The notes under the pieces were generated by a model that had not been told where the DNA came from, made no database searches, and saw nothing but the letters and a program-made list of their open reading frames with translations. Positions 19,701 to 29,125 of a stretch of 64,000 bases of DNA are shown here, in pieces; positions within the stretch are counted from its first letter, which is position 1; each line of letters opens with the position of its first letter. The stretch comes from Bacteroidia bacterium (GTDB lineage: Bacteria; Bacteroidota; Bacteroidia; Flavobacteriales; Flavobacteriaceae), in assembly GCA_030431055.1 (NCBI GenBank), contig JAUIJA010000001.1, positions 740,613-804,612 on the forward strand, in the 5' to 3' direction. Both the position numbers and the translations under genes were made by a program.

Positions 19701-19783
19701 CTGATAGAATGTATCATTTATTAGAGCACATCGGAACAAAACCAAATGTATTCTACCACGTTAAAGTTAGAAACGAAAAATAA
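16739..19783 (+). CDS. actB: Alternative complex III subunit ActB, molybdopterin-like and iron-sulfur subunit
   Basis: The 1014-residue protein starts with a cytosolic stretch and a twin-arginine signal SRRDFLKYVGF near residue 51 that runs into SLAAC, a Tat lipoprotein-type site. Residues about 80-720 resemble the molybdopterin oxidoreductase fold, but in ActB of this complex the cofactor is normally absent. From about 755 a ferredoxin-like domain holds four cysteine clusters: CTGCGACVIAC, CQHCNHAPCETVC, CVGTRYCANNC and CSMC with CSAAC downstream, enough for three or four FeS clusters. It is likely periplasmic, attached to ActC, and passes electrons within the complex. Confidence 0.95.
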   Translation: MASNKKYWKSVEELNENSSIVETLRNNEFAEEIPVNEFLGNDETLSNSSTSRRDFLKYVGFSTAAASLAACEGPVVKSIPYVVQPEEIIPGVADYYATTIADGFDFANILIKTREGRPIKVENNNLEGAITGANARVHASVLSLYDNLRLKQSKISGKDASWNEVNAKVKASLEEANANAKEVVVLTGTMASPSTDALIAELKAKYPTVKHVVYDAVSESNALDAFETVYGERALAGYDFSKADVIVSVGADFLGDWQGGGYDAGYAKGRIPKNGKMSKHIQIEANMSLAGANADKRIPMNVSQQKQALADLYNAVVNEVTPKNAEVAKAAKQLKSAGNKGVVVTGLDDFDAQLVVLGINAHISSVAFNPNAAKLTRKGNVKDVAQLVADMKAGKVHTLIMNGVNPVYTLPNSKDFSEGLKKVKLSVAFSMKEDETASLTNVAVAAPHYLESWGDVALQRGHYSVTQPTIRPLFDTKQFQDALLSWADNSAEYFDYLKGFASANVAGKSWNQTVHDGFATTEVAGLAANSVDVSSSVSKLANAKSNGLDLVLYSKTGMGDGQQANNPWLQEFPDPITRVSWDNYVTVSKKDAEKLGLKNWNVANGGLNGSYATLKVGNATLNNVPVVIQPGQAVGTVGLSFGYGKKAAMKQEMQVGVNAYALYNNLNANQSVSISVEEGEHEFACVQLQKTLMGRGDIIKETTLEIFNTKDASEWNIIPVVSLDHKETPATEVDLWDSFDRSVGHHFNLSIDLNACTGCGACVIACHAENNVPVVGKSEVRRSRDMHWLRIDRYYSSEDTFEGDIEKKESLDGLFGDEGSLKGFGEMEHPSENPQVAFQPVMCQHCNHAPCETVCPVAATSHGREGQNHMAYNRCVGTRYCANNCPYKVRRFNWFLYNKNSEFDYHMNDDLGRMVLNPDVNVRSRGVMEKCSMCIQMTQASKLKAKREGRAVKDDEFQTACSAACSSGAMIFGDVNDSESKVADLAKSDRMYHLLEHIGTKPNVFYHVKVRNEK

Positions 19784-19814
19784 TTATTAATTAACAGAAA
19801 CAATATAAAGGATT

Positions 19815-21218
19815 ATGTCGTCTCATTACGAAGCACCCATTAGAAAACCTTTAGTAGTAGGAAATAAATCTTACCACGATGTTACAGTAGATGTAGCGCG
19901 CCCTGTTGAAGGTAGAGCTAATAAGCAATGGTGGATTGTTTTTTCAATCGCTTTAGTTGCTTTCCTATATGGTTTAGGTTGTATGGTATACACAGTTGCT
20001 ACTGGTATCGGTACATGGGGATTAAATAAAACAGTTGGTTGGGCTTGGGATATTACCAATTTCGTTTGGTGGGTAGGTATCGGTCACGCCGGAACACTTA
20101 TCTCAGCCGTATTATTGTTATTCCGTCAAAAATGGAGAATGGCAATTAACCGTTCTGCAGAAGCCATGACTATTTTCTCGGTTATGCAGGCAGGTTTGTT
20201 CCCAATTATTCACATGGGACGTCCTTGGTTAGGATATTGGGTATTACCTATTCCAAATCAATTTGGATCATTATGGGTAAACTTTAACTCACCATTATTA
20301 TGGGATGTATTTGCTATTTCAACGTATTTATCGGTTTCATTAGTTTTTTGGTGGACTGGTTTATTGCCTGATTTTGCAATGCTACGTGATAGAGCAATTA
20401 CACCTTTTACAAAGAAAGTGTATTCAACTTTATCTTTCGGATGGAGTGGTAGAGCTAAAGACTGGCAACGTTTTGAAGAAGTTTCATTAGTATTAGCTGG
20501 TTTAGCAACACCTCTTGTACTTTCGGTTCACACAATTGTATCATTTGACTTCGCAACGTCAGTTATTCCAGGATGGCATACTACAATTTTACCTCCTTAC
20601 TTCGTTGCTGGAGCAATTTTCTCTGGATTCGCAATGGTACAAACGCTATTGATAATTATGAGAAAAGTTTCAAACTTAGAAGACTATATTACATTACAAC
20701 ACATTGAGTTAATGAATTTAGTAATCATGATTACTGGTTCGATAGTAGGTTGTGCTTATATAACTGAGTTGTTTATCGCTTGGTATTCTGGAGTAGAATA
20801 CGAACAATATGCATTCTTAAATAGAGCAACTGGACCTTACTGGTGGTCATATTGGTTAATGATGACATGTAACGTAATTTCTCCGCAAGTTATGTGGTTT
20901 AAGAAAATTAGAACAAGTATTTTTTGGTCTTTCGTTATCTCAATTGTAGTAAATGTAGGAATGTGGTTTGAGCGTTTTGTAATCATCGTTACTTCATTAC
21001 ACAGAGATTATTTACCTTCATCATGGACAATGTTCCAACCAACATTTGTTGATGCAGGTATATTCATAGGAACTATCGGATTCTTCTTTGTATTATTCTT
21101 ATTATATTCTAGAAGTTTCCCTGTAATTGCACAAGCAGAGGTTAAGACAATTTTAAAATCTTCAGGTGACAATTATAAAAGAGAAAGAGAATTAAACAAT
21201 CATTCAGATAATCATTAA
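19815..21218 (+). CDS. actC: Alternative complex III subunit ActC, NrfD-like membrane subunit
   Basis: The 467-residue protein has about ten membrane helices and belongs to the NrfD/PsrC family, which holds the menaquinol-binding site. Typical features are the histidine-containing helices (GIGHAGTLISAVLLL, PIIHMGRPW) and the amphipathic loop. It is the main quinol-oxidising membrane subunit and may take part in proton movement. It lies 31 bases after actB and is followed by actD within 4 bases, so the genes are cotranslated. Confidence 0.95.
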   Translation: MSSHYEAPIRKPLVVGNKSYHDVTVDVARPVEGRANKQWWIVFSIALVAFLYGLGCMVYTVATGIGTWGLNKTVGWAWDITNFVWWVGIGHAGTLISAVLLLFRQKWRMAINRSAEAMTIFSVMQAGLFPIIHMGRPWLGYWVLPIPNQFGSLWVNFNSPLLWDVFAISTYLSVSLVFWWTGLLPDFAMLRDRAITPFTKKVYSTLSFGWSGRAKDWQRFEEVSLVLAGLATPLVLSVHTIVSFDFATSVIPGWHTTILPPYFVAGAIFSGFAMVQTLLIIMRKVSNLEDYITLQHIELMNLVIMITGSIVGCAYITELFIAWYSGVEYEQYAFLNRATGPYWWSYWLMMTCNVISPQVMWFKKIRTSIFWSFVISIVVNVGMWFERFVIIVTSLHRDYLPSSWTMFQPTFVDAGIFIGTIGFFFVLFLLYSRSFPVIAQAEVKTILKSSGDNYKRERELNNHSDNH

Positions 21219-21222
21219 TATC

Positions 21223-21747
21223 ATGAGTAATAAAGTTGTACACGCTATATATAATGATGATGACATTTTAATGGATGCTGTAAAGAAAACTAGAGCAGCT
21301 CATCATCATATTGAAGAGGTTTATACACCTTTCCCAGTACACGGTTTAGATAAAGCTATGGGATTGGCTCCAACTCGCCTTGCAATTGCTTCATTTCTTT
21401 ATGGTTTAACTGGGTTAGCTATTTATACTACCTTGATTAACTATATTATGATTAATGATTGGCCTCAAGATATTGGAGGAAAGCCTAGTTTTGCTTTTTA
21501 CCAGAATTTACCAGCATTTGTGCCAATTATGTTTGAAGGTACTGTGTTTTTTGCAGCTCACTTAATGGTTATTACTTTTTACATGAGAAGTAAATTGTGG
21601 CCATTTAAAAAAGCCGAAAACCCTGATTTAAGAACAACTGATGATCATTTTTTAATGGAAGTAGGAGTTCATAATAATGAAGAAGAATTAGTTTCATTTT
21701 TTAAGGAAACTGGTGCAGTTGAAGTTAAAGTAATAGAAAAGCATTAA
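21223..21747 (+). CDS. actD: Alternative complex III subunit ActD (DUF3341)
   Basis: The 174-residue protein matches DUF3341: a soluble N-terminal part with EEVYTPFPVHGLDKAMGL, two membrane helices (about 55-77 and 95-120) and the tail DDHFLMEVG. ActD is a structural subunit beside ActC in the known complexes. It starts 4 bases after actC. Confidence 0.93.
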   Translation: MSNKVVHAIYNDDDILMDAVKKTRAAHHHIEEVYTPFPVHGLDKAMGLAPTRLAIASFLYGLTGLAIYTTLINYIMINDWPQDIGGKPSFAFYQNLPAFVPIMFEGTVFFAAHLMVITFYMRSKLWPFKKAENPDLRTTDDHFLMEVGVHNNEEELVSFFKETGAVEVKVIEKH

Positions 21748-21756
21748 TATTTAGAT

Positions 21757-22302
21757 ATGAAAAGCTTATATAAAATAGTTGCAGTAGTAGGATTGTCTTT
21801 AATGGCTACTTCTTGTTTTGATAAGTCAAAGCCTAACTACCAATTTTTTCCTAATATGTATGAAGCGGTTCCTTATGAAACGTATTCAGAGAATGATGCT
21901 TTTGCAAACGGAAAAGAAGGTCAATTACCAGTAGATGGAACAATTAAGCGAGGTTTTGTCCCTTTTGAAATTCCGAATACTACAGAAGGATATGCAGAAG
22001 CTAAAGCAAATTTAAAATCTCCACTTGAAGCTGCTTCAATCGATGCAGAAAAAGGAAAAGAATTGTATGATGTTTATTGTGCAATTTGTCACGGAAAAAA
22101 AGGAGATGGAAAAGGAACTTTAGTAAAGAGAGAGAAGTTTTTAGGAGTTCCTAATTACAAAGATAGAGATATTACAGAAGGAAGTATTTATTTCGTAATA
22201 ACTTACGGTTTGAATTCAATGGGTTCACATGCAAACCAACTTTCACAAGAAGAAAGATGGCAAGTAACCGATTACGTTTTAAAGCTTAAATCAGAATTAT
22301 AA
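21757..22302 (+). CDS. actE: Alternative complex III subunit ActE, monohaem cytochrome c lipoprotein
   Basis: The 181-residue protein has a lipoprotein signal with LMATSC, so C20 is probably lipidated. One haem site, CAICH (C108, C111, H112), and a later methionine in SMGSHANQ suit a class I cytochrome c. In ACIII-aa3 supercomplexes ActE shuttles electrons from ActA to the CuA site of oxidase subunit II. It is 9 bases after actD. Confidence 0.94.
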   Translation: MKSLYKIVAVVGLSLMATSCFDKSKPNYQFFPNMYEAVPYETYSENDAFANGKEGQLPVDGTIKRGFVPFEIPNTTEGYAEAKANLKSPLEAASIDAEKGKELYDVYCAICHGKKGDGKGTLVKREKFLGVPNYKDRDITEGSIYFVITYGLNSMGSHANQLSQEERWQVTDYVLKLKSEL

Positions 22303-22331
22303 TTGTAAAACACCTTTTGAAAATAATAGAT

Positions 22332-23687
22332 ATGTACACGTTTTCAAGTAAATTAAAGACTTTTTCATTAATTTTAATGGTTTTAGGAGCTGTTGGAATT
22401 GGGTTTGGTTTTTTAAACTCACCTAAAACAATTGAAGAAGTTGAAACAATCCTTTCAGCGGATGCTCATGGTCACCATGAAGAAGTAGCTCACGATACAC
22501 ATGCAGCGCAAGATGCACATGGAGATCACAAAGCTGATGCTCATCATGATGATGCACATACAGAGCATTTAAATCATGTATTACATCAGTTACAAAATAA
22601 ACCATGGTCTGCATTTTATGTAGCTTGTATTTTCTTTATGTTAATTAGTGTTGGAGTTCTTGCTTTTTACGCAATTCAATATGCTGCACAAGCAGGTTGG
22701 TCTCCTATTTTATTTAGAGTAATGGAAGGTATAACAAGTTATTTATTACCAGGTTCTATTATTTTCTTTATAGTATTAGTACTTTCAGGTATGCATATGA
22801 ATCATATGTTTACATGGATGAATCCTGATGTTGTAAATCCTGAACATGCTGATTATGACAAAATAATCGCTGGAAAAGCAGGTTATTTAAATGTCACTGC
22901 GTTTTTAGTTAGAGCGGCTATTTATTTAATCATTTGGAATTTATATCGTTTCTTCACGAGAAGAAATTCGATTGCTCAAGATTCAGCAGAAGAAGGAACA
23001 ACTACTTATCACAAGAAGAACTTTAAACTTTCAGCTACTTTCTTAGTATTGTTTTTAATTACAGAATCAATGATGTCTTGGGATTGGATTATGTCTTTAG
23101 ATCCTCACTGGTATAGTACATTATTCGGTTGGTATGTATTTGCAAGTTTCTTTGTAAGTGGTATTACAGTAATTGCAATGGTTACAATTTACTTAAAATC
23201 AAAAGGATATTTAGAAGCGGTAAATACGAGTCATATACACGATTTAGCTAAATTCATGTTTGGTGTTAGTATTTTCTGGACATATTTATGGTTCTCTCAA
23301 TTTATGTTAATTTGGTATTCTGATATTCCAGAAGAAGTAACATATTTTGTAACAAGAATAGAACAATATAACTTACCTTTCTTCGGAATGTTAGTGATGA
23401 ACTTTGTTTTTCCATTATTAATTTTAATTAATACAGATTTCAAACGTTTATCTTGGATTATAGTTTTAGCAGGATCAGTTATCTTATTTGGTCATTATAT
23501 CGATTTCTATAATATGGTTATGCCTGCAACTGTTGGTGATCAGTGGTTCATTGGCATTCCAGAAATTAGTGCAATTTTGTTTTTCTTTGGGTTGTTTATC
23601 TTCGTTGTATTTTCAGCTCTTACAAAAGCGCCACTTGTACCTAAAGGAAATCCTTTAATGGGAGAAAGTAAGCAATTTCATTATTAA
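22332..23687 (+). CDS. actF: Alternative complex III subunit ActF, NrfD-like second membrane subunit
   Basis: The protein has 451 residues and about ten membrane helices, paralogous to ActC, and is the second large membrane subunit. The ATG at 22332 was chosen over an upstream TTG at 22317. Between the first and second helices lies a histidine- and aspartate-rich insert (about residues 45-85: many HxH and HH pairs). This could bind metal, but that is inference. It lies 29 bases after actE and 21 before coxB. Confidence 0.93.
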   Translation: MYTFSSKLKTFSLILMVLGAVGIGFGFLNSPKTIEEVETILSADAHGHHEEVAHDTHAAQDAHGDHKADAHHDDAHTEHLNHVLHQLQNKPWSAFYVACIFFMLISVGVLAFYAIQYAAQAGWSPILFRVMEGITSYLLPGSIIFFIVLVLSGMHMNHMFTWMNPDVVNPEHADYDKIIAGKAGYLNVTAFLVRAAIYLIIWNLYRFFTRRNSIAQDSAEEGTTTYHKKNFKLSATFLVLFLITESMMSWDWIMSLDPHWYSTLFGWYVFASFFVSGITVIAMVTIYLKSKGYLEAVNTSHIHDLAKFMFGVSIFWTYLWFSQFMLIWYSDIPEEVTYFVTRIEQYNLPFFGMLVMNFVFPLLILINTDFKRLSWIIVLAGSVILFGHYIDFYNMVMPATVGDQWFIGIPEISAILFFFGLFIFVVFSALTKAPLVPKGNPLMGESKQFHY

Positions 23688-23708
23688 TAATATTTAAAGA
23701 ATAAACAA

Positions 23709-24869
23709 ATGACAGGTTTATTGATATTTGTAGTTTTAGTTTTAATAGGAATTGCAGTTTGGCAATTAACTAAAATATTCGATTTGACTCAAATTGGTGC
23801 TTCAAGCGAAAATGCCGAAGTAGCTAATGAAAATGATAATAGAGTTAATGGATACTTAATGTTTGCTTTTGTTGGGTTTATTTATGTTTTTACAATTTAC
23901 TCAGTATATGCTTGGGGACATTTAGTTCTAGGAACTCCAGCATCAGAACATGGTACAGCTGTAGATAATTTAATGAATATATCTTTAGTTATTATCTTTT
24001 TAGTACAAACGATTACACAGTTCTTATTACACTATTTTGCATTCAAATACAGAGGACAAAAAGGTAATAAAGCCACTTACTTTGCCGATAATAATAAATT
24101 AGAAGCTATCTGGACAATTATTCCAGTAATTGTTTTAGCAGGTTTAATTTTATACGGTTTGTTTACTTGGAATAACATTATGTATTATGATGATGAGGAA
24201 GACGTAATGTATGTTGAAGTATATGCAAAACAATTCGGTTGGGAAGTGCGTTATGCAGGTGAAGATAATACTTTAGGAAAGGCTAACGTTCGTTATATCG
24301 AAGGTATCAACACTATGGGAGTTGATTTAGCTGATCCAGCTGCAAAAGACGATAAAGTAACTAATGAATTACATTTACCTAAAGGTAAAAAAGTAGTTTT
24401 TAAATTCCGTTCTCAAGACGTTTTACACTCTGCTTATATGCCTCACTTTAGAGCGCAAATGAATTGTGTGCCAGGAATGATTACTTCATTTAATTTTGTT
24501 CCAACTATAACTACTTCTGAAATGCGTCAAAACGAGGCAATTGTGAAGAAAGTAGAAAACATAAACAAAATCCGTGCTGAAAAAAGCAAAGATTTAGTAG
24601 CAAATGGAGAAGAAGCGTTAGAACCTTACGAATTTGATTACTTATTATTATGTAATAAAATTTGTGGTGCTTCTCACTATAATATGCAAATTAAAGTTGT
24701 GGTAGATGAACAAGCTGATTTTGACAAATGGTTAGCTGAAAAAGCAACACTGTCTCAACAATGGACAGAAGCTAATGCGCCAAAAGTTGAAGAAAAGCCT
24801 CAACCAGAAGTTTTAGAAGTTGAAACAGTAGCTGATACTACACAAGTTTTAGCTCAAGTTACAGAATAA
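23709..24869 (+). CDS. coxB: Cytochrome c oxidase subunit II (CuA)
   Basis: The 386-residue protein has two or three membrane helices and a periplasmic cupredoxin domain. The CuA ligands are H240 (HSAYMPH) and the cluster C315-x3-C319-x3-H323-x2-M326 in CNKICGASHYNM. The central residues NK replace the common SE between the cysteines; the ligand there is a backbone oxygen, so copper binding should survive. A loop of about 35 residues and an acidic, proline-containing C-terminal tail of about 35 residues are added compared with E. coli-type proteins. No fused cytochrome c is present, in keeping with ActE as donor. Confidence 0.96.
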   Translation: MTGLLIFVVLVLIGIAVWQLTKIFDLTQIGASSENAEVANENDNRVNGYLMFAFVGFIYVFTIYSVYAWGHLVLGTPASEHGTAVDNLMNISLVIIFLVQTITQFLLHYFAFKYRGQKGNKATYFADNNKLEAIWTIIPVIVLAGLILYGLFTWNNIMYYDDEEDVMYVEVYAKQFGWEVRYAGEDNTLGKANVRYIEGINTMGVDLADPAAKDDKVTNELHLPKGKKVVFKFRSQDVLHSAYMPHFRAQMNCVPGMITSFNFVPTITTSEMRQNEAIVKKVENINKIRAEKSKDLVANGEEALEPYEFDYLLLCNKICGASHYNMQIKVVVDEQADFDKWLAEKATLSQQWTEANAPKVEEKPQPEVLEVETVADTTQVLAQVTE

Positions 24870-24904
24870 TAAAGATATTTCATTTATAATAGAATAATAC
24901 GATT

Positions 24905-26674
24905 ATGTCAGCACACGAACACGGACATCATAAGGAAACTTTTATTACTAAATACATTTTTAGTATAGACCATAAGATGATTGCTAAGCAATACTTAATT
25001 ACGGGTCTTATTATGGGAATTATTGGCGTTGTGATGTCAATCTTATTCCGTATGCAAATTGCATGGCCAGAAGAATCTTTTGGAATATTCAAATTTCTAT
25101 TAGGGGAAAATTTTGCGCCAGACGGTGTTATGCGAAATGATATTTACTTGGCTTTAGTTACTATACACGGTACTATAATGGTATTCTTTGTATTAACTGC
25201 TGGGTTAAGTGGAACATTTAGTAATTTATTAATTCCATTACAAATTGGAGCTAGAGATATGGCATCAGGATTTATGAATATGCTTTCATACTGGATGTTC
25301 TTTATCTCATCTGTAATTATGGTTATTTCACTTTTTGTGGAATCAGGACCAGCTTCTGCAGGTTGGACAATTTATCCTCCATTAAGTGCTTTACCACAAG
25401 CAATTCCAGGTTCTGGATTAGGAATGACATTATGGTTGGTTTCTATGGCAATTTTTATCGCATCTTCTTTAATGGGATCGTTAAACTATGTTGTTACAGT
25501 AATCAATTTGAGAACAAAAGGAATGTCAATGACACGTTTACCATTAACAATTTGGGCGTTTTTCGTAACAGCAATTATAGGTATCGTTTCTTTCCCAGTT
25601 TTATTCTCAGCGGCATTATTATTGATTTTTGATAGAAGTTTCGGAACTTCATTCTATTTATCAGATATTTTTATCTCTGGTGAAGTTTTACATTATCAAG
25701 GTGGTTCTCCAGTATTATTTGAGCACTTATTCTGGTTCTTAGGTCACCCTGAAGTATATATTGTATTATTACCAGCTTTAGGTATTACATCTGAAATTAT
25801 TGCTACAAACTCAAGAAAACCTATTTTCGGTTACCGTGCAATGGTTGCTTCGATTTTAGCAATTGCATTTTTATCTACAATTGTTTGGGGTCATCACATG
25901 TTCGTTTCAGGTATGAATCCATTCTTAGGTTCGGTATTTACCTTTACAACATTATTAATTGCAATTCCTTCTGCTGTAAAAGCATTTAACTATATTACAA
26001 CGCTTTGGAAAGGTAATTTACAAATGAATCCTGCGATGCTATTCTCAATCGGTTTAGTTTCGACTTTCATCACTGGAGGTTTAACAGGAATTATTTTAGG
26101 AGATAGTACATTAGATATTAATGTTCACGATACATATTTCGTAATTGCTCACTTCCACCTAGTAATGGGTATTTCTGCTCTTTACGGATTCTTTGCTGGT
26201 GTTTATCATTGGTATCCAAGAATGTTCGGAAGAATGTTAAATAAAAACTTAGGATATGTTCACTTCTGGGTAACTGCAGTTTGTGCTTATGGAGTTTTCT
26301 TCCCAATGCACTTTATTGGTATGGCTGGTCTTCCACGTCGTTACTATACAAACTCTGCTTTCCCATTATTTGACGATTTAGCAAATGTAAATGTTATTAT
26401 TACAATCTTTGCAATCGTTGGAGCTACATTCCAAATTGTTTTCTTCTGGAACTTCTTCTATAGCATGTTTTATGGTAAGAAAGCACCAATGAATCCATGG
26501 AAATCTAACACATTAGAATGGACAGCACCAGTTGAACATATTCATGGAAACTGGCCAGGTGAACTTCCAGAAGTACACCGTTGGGCATACGATTACAGTA
26601 AGCCAGGTCACGATGAGGACTTTGTTCCACAAACAGTTCCAATGAAAGATGGAGAAGAAGAATTACATCATTAA
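24905..26674 (+). CDS. coxA: Cytochrome c oxidase subunit I (aa3 type)
   Basis: The 589-residue catalytic subunit has about twelve helices. The CuB and crosslinked tyrosine site is GHPEVY (near residue 280), the CuB histidine pair is VWGHHM (near 328), and the haem a/a3 ligands are in HFHLVMG (near 416). The GHPEVY glutamate marks an A-type proton pump. It reduces O2 with electrons from CoxB. Last gene of the operon, followed by a strong terminator. Subunits III and IV are encoded elsewhere, at 46.9-48.9 kb. Confidence 0.97.
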   Translation: MSAHEHGHHKETFITKYIFSIDHKMIAKQYLITGLIMGIIGVVMSILFRMQIAWPEESFGIFKFLLGENFAPDGVMRNDIYLALVTIHGTIMVFFVLTAGLSGTFSNLLIPLQIGARDMASGFMNMLSYWMFFISSVIMVISLFVESGPASAGWTIYPPLSALPQAIPGSGLGMTLWLVSMAIFIASSLMGSLNYVVTVINLRTKGMSMTRLPLTIWAFFVTAIIGIVSFPVLFSAALLLIFDRSFGTSFYLSDIFISGEVLHYQGGSPVLFEHLFWFLGHPEVYIVLLPALGITSEIIATNSRKPIFGYRAMVASILAIAFLSTIVWGHHMFVSGMNPFLGSVFTFTTLLIAIPSAVKAFNYITTLWKGNLQMNPAMLFSIGLVSTFITGGLTGIILGDSTLDINVHDTYFVIAHFHLVMGISALYGFFAGVYHWYPRMFGRMLNKNLGYVHFWVTAVCAYGVFFPMHFIGMAGLPRRYYTNSAFPLFDDLANVNVIITIFAIVGATFQIVFFWNFFYSMFYGKKAPMNPWKSNTLEWTAPVEHIHGNWPGELPEVHRWAYDYSKPGHDEDFVPQTVPMKDGEEELHH

Positions 26675-26701
26675 GAAGTAAATTCAATATTTTAAAATAA
26701 G

Positions 26702-26730
26702 AAAAACCTTTCCTTTTGGAGAGGTTTTTT
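26702..26730 (+). terminator. Terminator of the act-cox operon
   Basis: AAAACCTTTCC and GGAGAGGTTTT form an 11-pair stem with one G-T pair and a TTTT loop, followed by T. It lies 28 bases after the coxA stop. Confidence 0.9.
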
Positions 26731-26744
26731 GTTTTACCTTTGCT

Positions 26745-26752
26745 TATATTTG
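26745..26752 (+). promoter_or_regulatory. Promoter -7 box of ruvB
   Basis: TATATTTG fits TAnnTTTG and ends 5 bases before the ruvB ATG, so transcription would begin at or very near the start codon, giving a leaderless or almost leaderless mRNA. Confidence 0.55.
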
Positions 26753-26757
26753 TTATT

Positions 26758-27780
26758 ATGAACGAAAATTTGAATCCAGATAAAGAGAATTTTTCTCAAC
26801 AAGAAATTGATATTGAAAAAGCACTTCGTCCGCTTTCCTTTGATGATTTTGCTGGACAAGAGCAAGTCCTTGAAAACTTGAAAATTTTCGTTCAAGCAGC
26901 TAATTTGCGCGATGAAGCTTTAGATCATACATTGTTTCACGGACCACCAGGTTTGGGTAAAACCACTTTAGCTAATATTCTGGCTAATGAATTAAATGTT
27001 GGAATAAAAATTACTTCCGGACCTGTTTTAGATAAGCCTGGAGATTTGGCTGGTTTGCTTACTAATCTAGAAGATCGCGATATTTTATTCATAGATGAAA
27101 TTCATCGATTGAGCCCAATTGTAGAAGAGTACTTGTATTCTGCAATGGAAGATTATAAAATCGATATAATGATTGAATCTGGACCAAATGCTAGAACGGT
27201 TCAGATTAATCTCAATCCATTTACCTTAGTCGGCGCAACTACACGTTCAGGATTGCTAACAGCTCCTATGCGTGCTCGTTTCGGTATTCAAAGTCGCTTG
27301 CAGTATTATAATAAGGAATTATTATCAACAATAGTTGAAAGAAGCGCATCTATTTTAAATGTACCAATAGATATTGAAGCCGCAATTGAAATTGCTGGTA
27401 GAAGTAGAGGAACACCACGTATTGCGAATGCGTTGTTGCGCCGTGTTCGAGATTTTGCTCAAATAAAAGGTAACGGAACTATTGATTTAGAGATTGCAAA
27501 ATATGGTTTAAAATCTTTAAATGTTGATGCTCACGGTTTAGATGAAATGGATAATAAAATTTTAAATACCATTATTGATAAATTCAAAGGCGGACCAGTT
27601 GGTCTCTCAACTTTGGCTACAGCAGTTTCGGAAAGTGGAGAAACAATAGAAGAAGTTTATGAGCCTTTTTTAATTCAAGAAGGTTTTATTGTGAGAACAC
27701 CAAGAGGAAGAGAAGTAACTGATTTAGCGTATAAGCATTTAGGTAAAATTAGAAATAATATTCAAGGTGGATTATTCTAA
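26758..27780 (+). CDS. ruvB: Holliday junction branch migration ATPase RuvB
   Basis: The protein has 340 residues from the ATG at 26758; an upstream frame reaches back into the coxA terminator and was not used. The AAA+ core shows Walker [10 protein letters not shown] (from residue 62), Walker B DEIHR, sensor GATTRSG and the arginine finger [13 protein letters not shown] winged-helix C domain contains TPRGR. RuvB drives branch migration with RuvA, which is encoded 5 kb away at 32406 rather than beside it. It is first in ruvB-P450-queG. Confidence 0.97.
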   Translation: MNENLNPDKENFSQQEIDIEKALRPLSFDDFAGQEQVLENLKIFVQAANLRDEALDHTLFHGPPGLGKTTLANILANELNVGIKITSGPVLDKPGDLAGLLTNLEDRDILFIDEIHRLSPIVEEYLYSAMEDYKIDIMIESGPNARTVQINLNPFTLVGATTRSGLLTAPMRARFGIQSRLQYYNKELLSTIVERSASILNVPIDIEAAIEIAGRSRGTPRIANALLRRVRDFAQIKGNGTIDLEIAKYGLKSLNVDAHGLDEMDNKILNTIIDKFKGGPVGLSTLATAVSESGETIEEVYEPFLIQEGFIVRTPRGREVTDLAYKHLGKIRNNIQGGLF

Positions 27781-29125
27781 ACATACCGAAAGTAATGCAA
27801 AAGTGAAAATCCCTGAAGTTCCTTTTTTTCAGTTTGTTAAACACTCGCTAAATATACTGCGAAATCCATTACCATTTCATCATGAAAATTTTGAAAAAAA
27901 AGGCGATATTTTTCGCTTAAATATTGGTCTTGGAAATTCAGTTGTATTTTCTCGAAATGCTGATTTATTACGTTATGCACTGCAAAAGAATCAGAAGAAT
28001 TATAAAAAATCAAAAATTCAAACTGAAGATTTAGCTAAATATATCGGTTTTGGATTGTTAACTTCCGAAGGCGAATTATGGCAAAAACAACGAAAGTTAA
28101 TCCAACCTGCATTTCATAAGCACCAATTGGAAAAGTTGTTAGAGAAAATTCATCAAGCAATTGAATCTGAATTAACAAAAATTGATTGTGACAAACCTTT
28201 TGATATTTTTCCAATTTTTAATGATTTGGCATTTCAAACAGTTGTAAAGGCATTATTTAGTTCGGAAGCTACTACTGCTGAAATAAAAAGACTTCAAGAA
28301 ATTACCGAACAAAATCAAGAAATGTTAGTTAAAGAACTGCGACAACCATATTTAAAATGGTGGTTTGTGATAAGTGGTAAAATAAAGAAACATATTAATT
28401 ATACCAACGAAGCTAGAGCAGTTCTAAAAGCTATTGTAGAGCGTAGAAAAAAATCAGAAAGAAAGCATAATGATTTACTCGACATGTTGCTGGAAGCGCA
28501 ATACGAAGACGGAACTTCAATGAGCGAAAAGCAATTGTTAGATGAAATTCTCATTTTGTTTGTGGCTGGTCATGAAACTACATCAAATGCTTTATGTTTT
28601 GTTTGCGAATTATTGGCTCGAAATCCAGAAACGCAAGTAAAAATAGTTGAAGAAGTGCAAAAAACAGAAGGTTTTTCTAATGATTATTTGGAATGGATTA
28701 AACAGTCAACTTATACGAAATGTGTAATCGAAGAAGCTTTGCGATTGTATCCGCCAGCGTATTTTATCGATCGTGTAAACAAAGAAAGCGATGATTTTGA
28801 AGGAATTGATATTCCAAAAGAAACTAATTTGTTGTTTTCTATTTATGAAATTCATCGTCATCCTGATTATTGGGAAAATCCATTACAGTTTTTGCCAGAA
28901 CGTTTTATGCAAAATAAATTAGAATACTCTAAATATTATTTTCCGTTCGGAGCTGGACAACGCATGTGTATCGGGAATAATTTTGCCATGTACGAAATGA
29001 TATTGGCTGTTTTAGAATTGATGAGACGTTTTGAAATTTTAGAAAAGAAAACGCCAATTAAAATTAAACCACTCATTACTTTAAAACCATTCAATTCTGT
29101 TTTACAATTTAAAGCAAGAGCTTAA
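27767..29125 (+). CDS. Cytochrome P450
   Basis: The 452-residue protein has all family marks: the I-helix AGHETT, the ExxR pair in EEALRL, and the haem loop [10 protein letters not shown] with Cys401 as thiolate ligand. The overall layout is close to CYP102/CYP4-type fatty-acid hydroxylases, but no reductase domain is fused. No redox partner is nearby. The start is GTG at 27767, which overlaps the ruvB 3' end by 14 bases; no ATG lies at a suitable place. It overlaps queG by one base, so the three genes are translated as a unit. Substrate unknown. Confidence 0.95.
   Translation: MDYSKHTESNAKVKIPEVPFFQFVKHSLNILRNPLPFHHENFEKKGDIFRLNIGLGNSVVFSRNADLLRYALQKNQKNYKKSKIQTEDLAKYIGFGLLTSEGELWQKQRKLIQPAFHKHQLEKLLEKIHQAIESELTKIDCDKPFDIFPIFNDLAFQTVVKALFSSEATTAEIKRLQEITEQNQEMLVKELRQPYLKWWFVISGKIKKHINYTNEARAVLKAIVERRKKSERKHNDLLDMLLEAQYEDGTSMSEKQLLDEILILFVAGHETTSNALCFVCELLARNPETQVKIVEEVQKTEGFSNDYLEWIKQSTYTKCVIEEALRLYPPAYFIDRVNKESDDFEGIDIPKETNLLFSIYEIHRHPDYWENPLQFLPERFMQNKLEYSKYYFPFGAGQRMCIGNNFAMYEMILAVLELMRRFEILEKKTPIKIKPLITLKPFNSVLQFKARA

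Noticed and set aside
26716..26757. Upstream extension of ruvB by 14 codons
   Set aside because: It lies in the coxA terminator and across the promoter; the ATG at 26758 fits RuvB length.
28000..29100. Idea that the P450 was acquired by transfer
   Set aside because: Base composition and codon use look like its neighbours and the gene overlaps both flanking genes without mobile-element traces.
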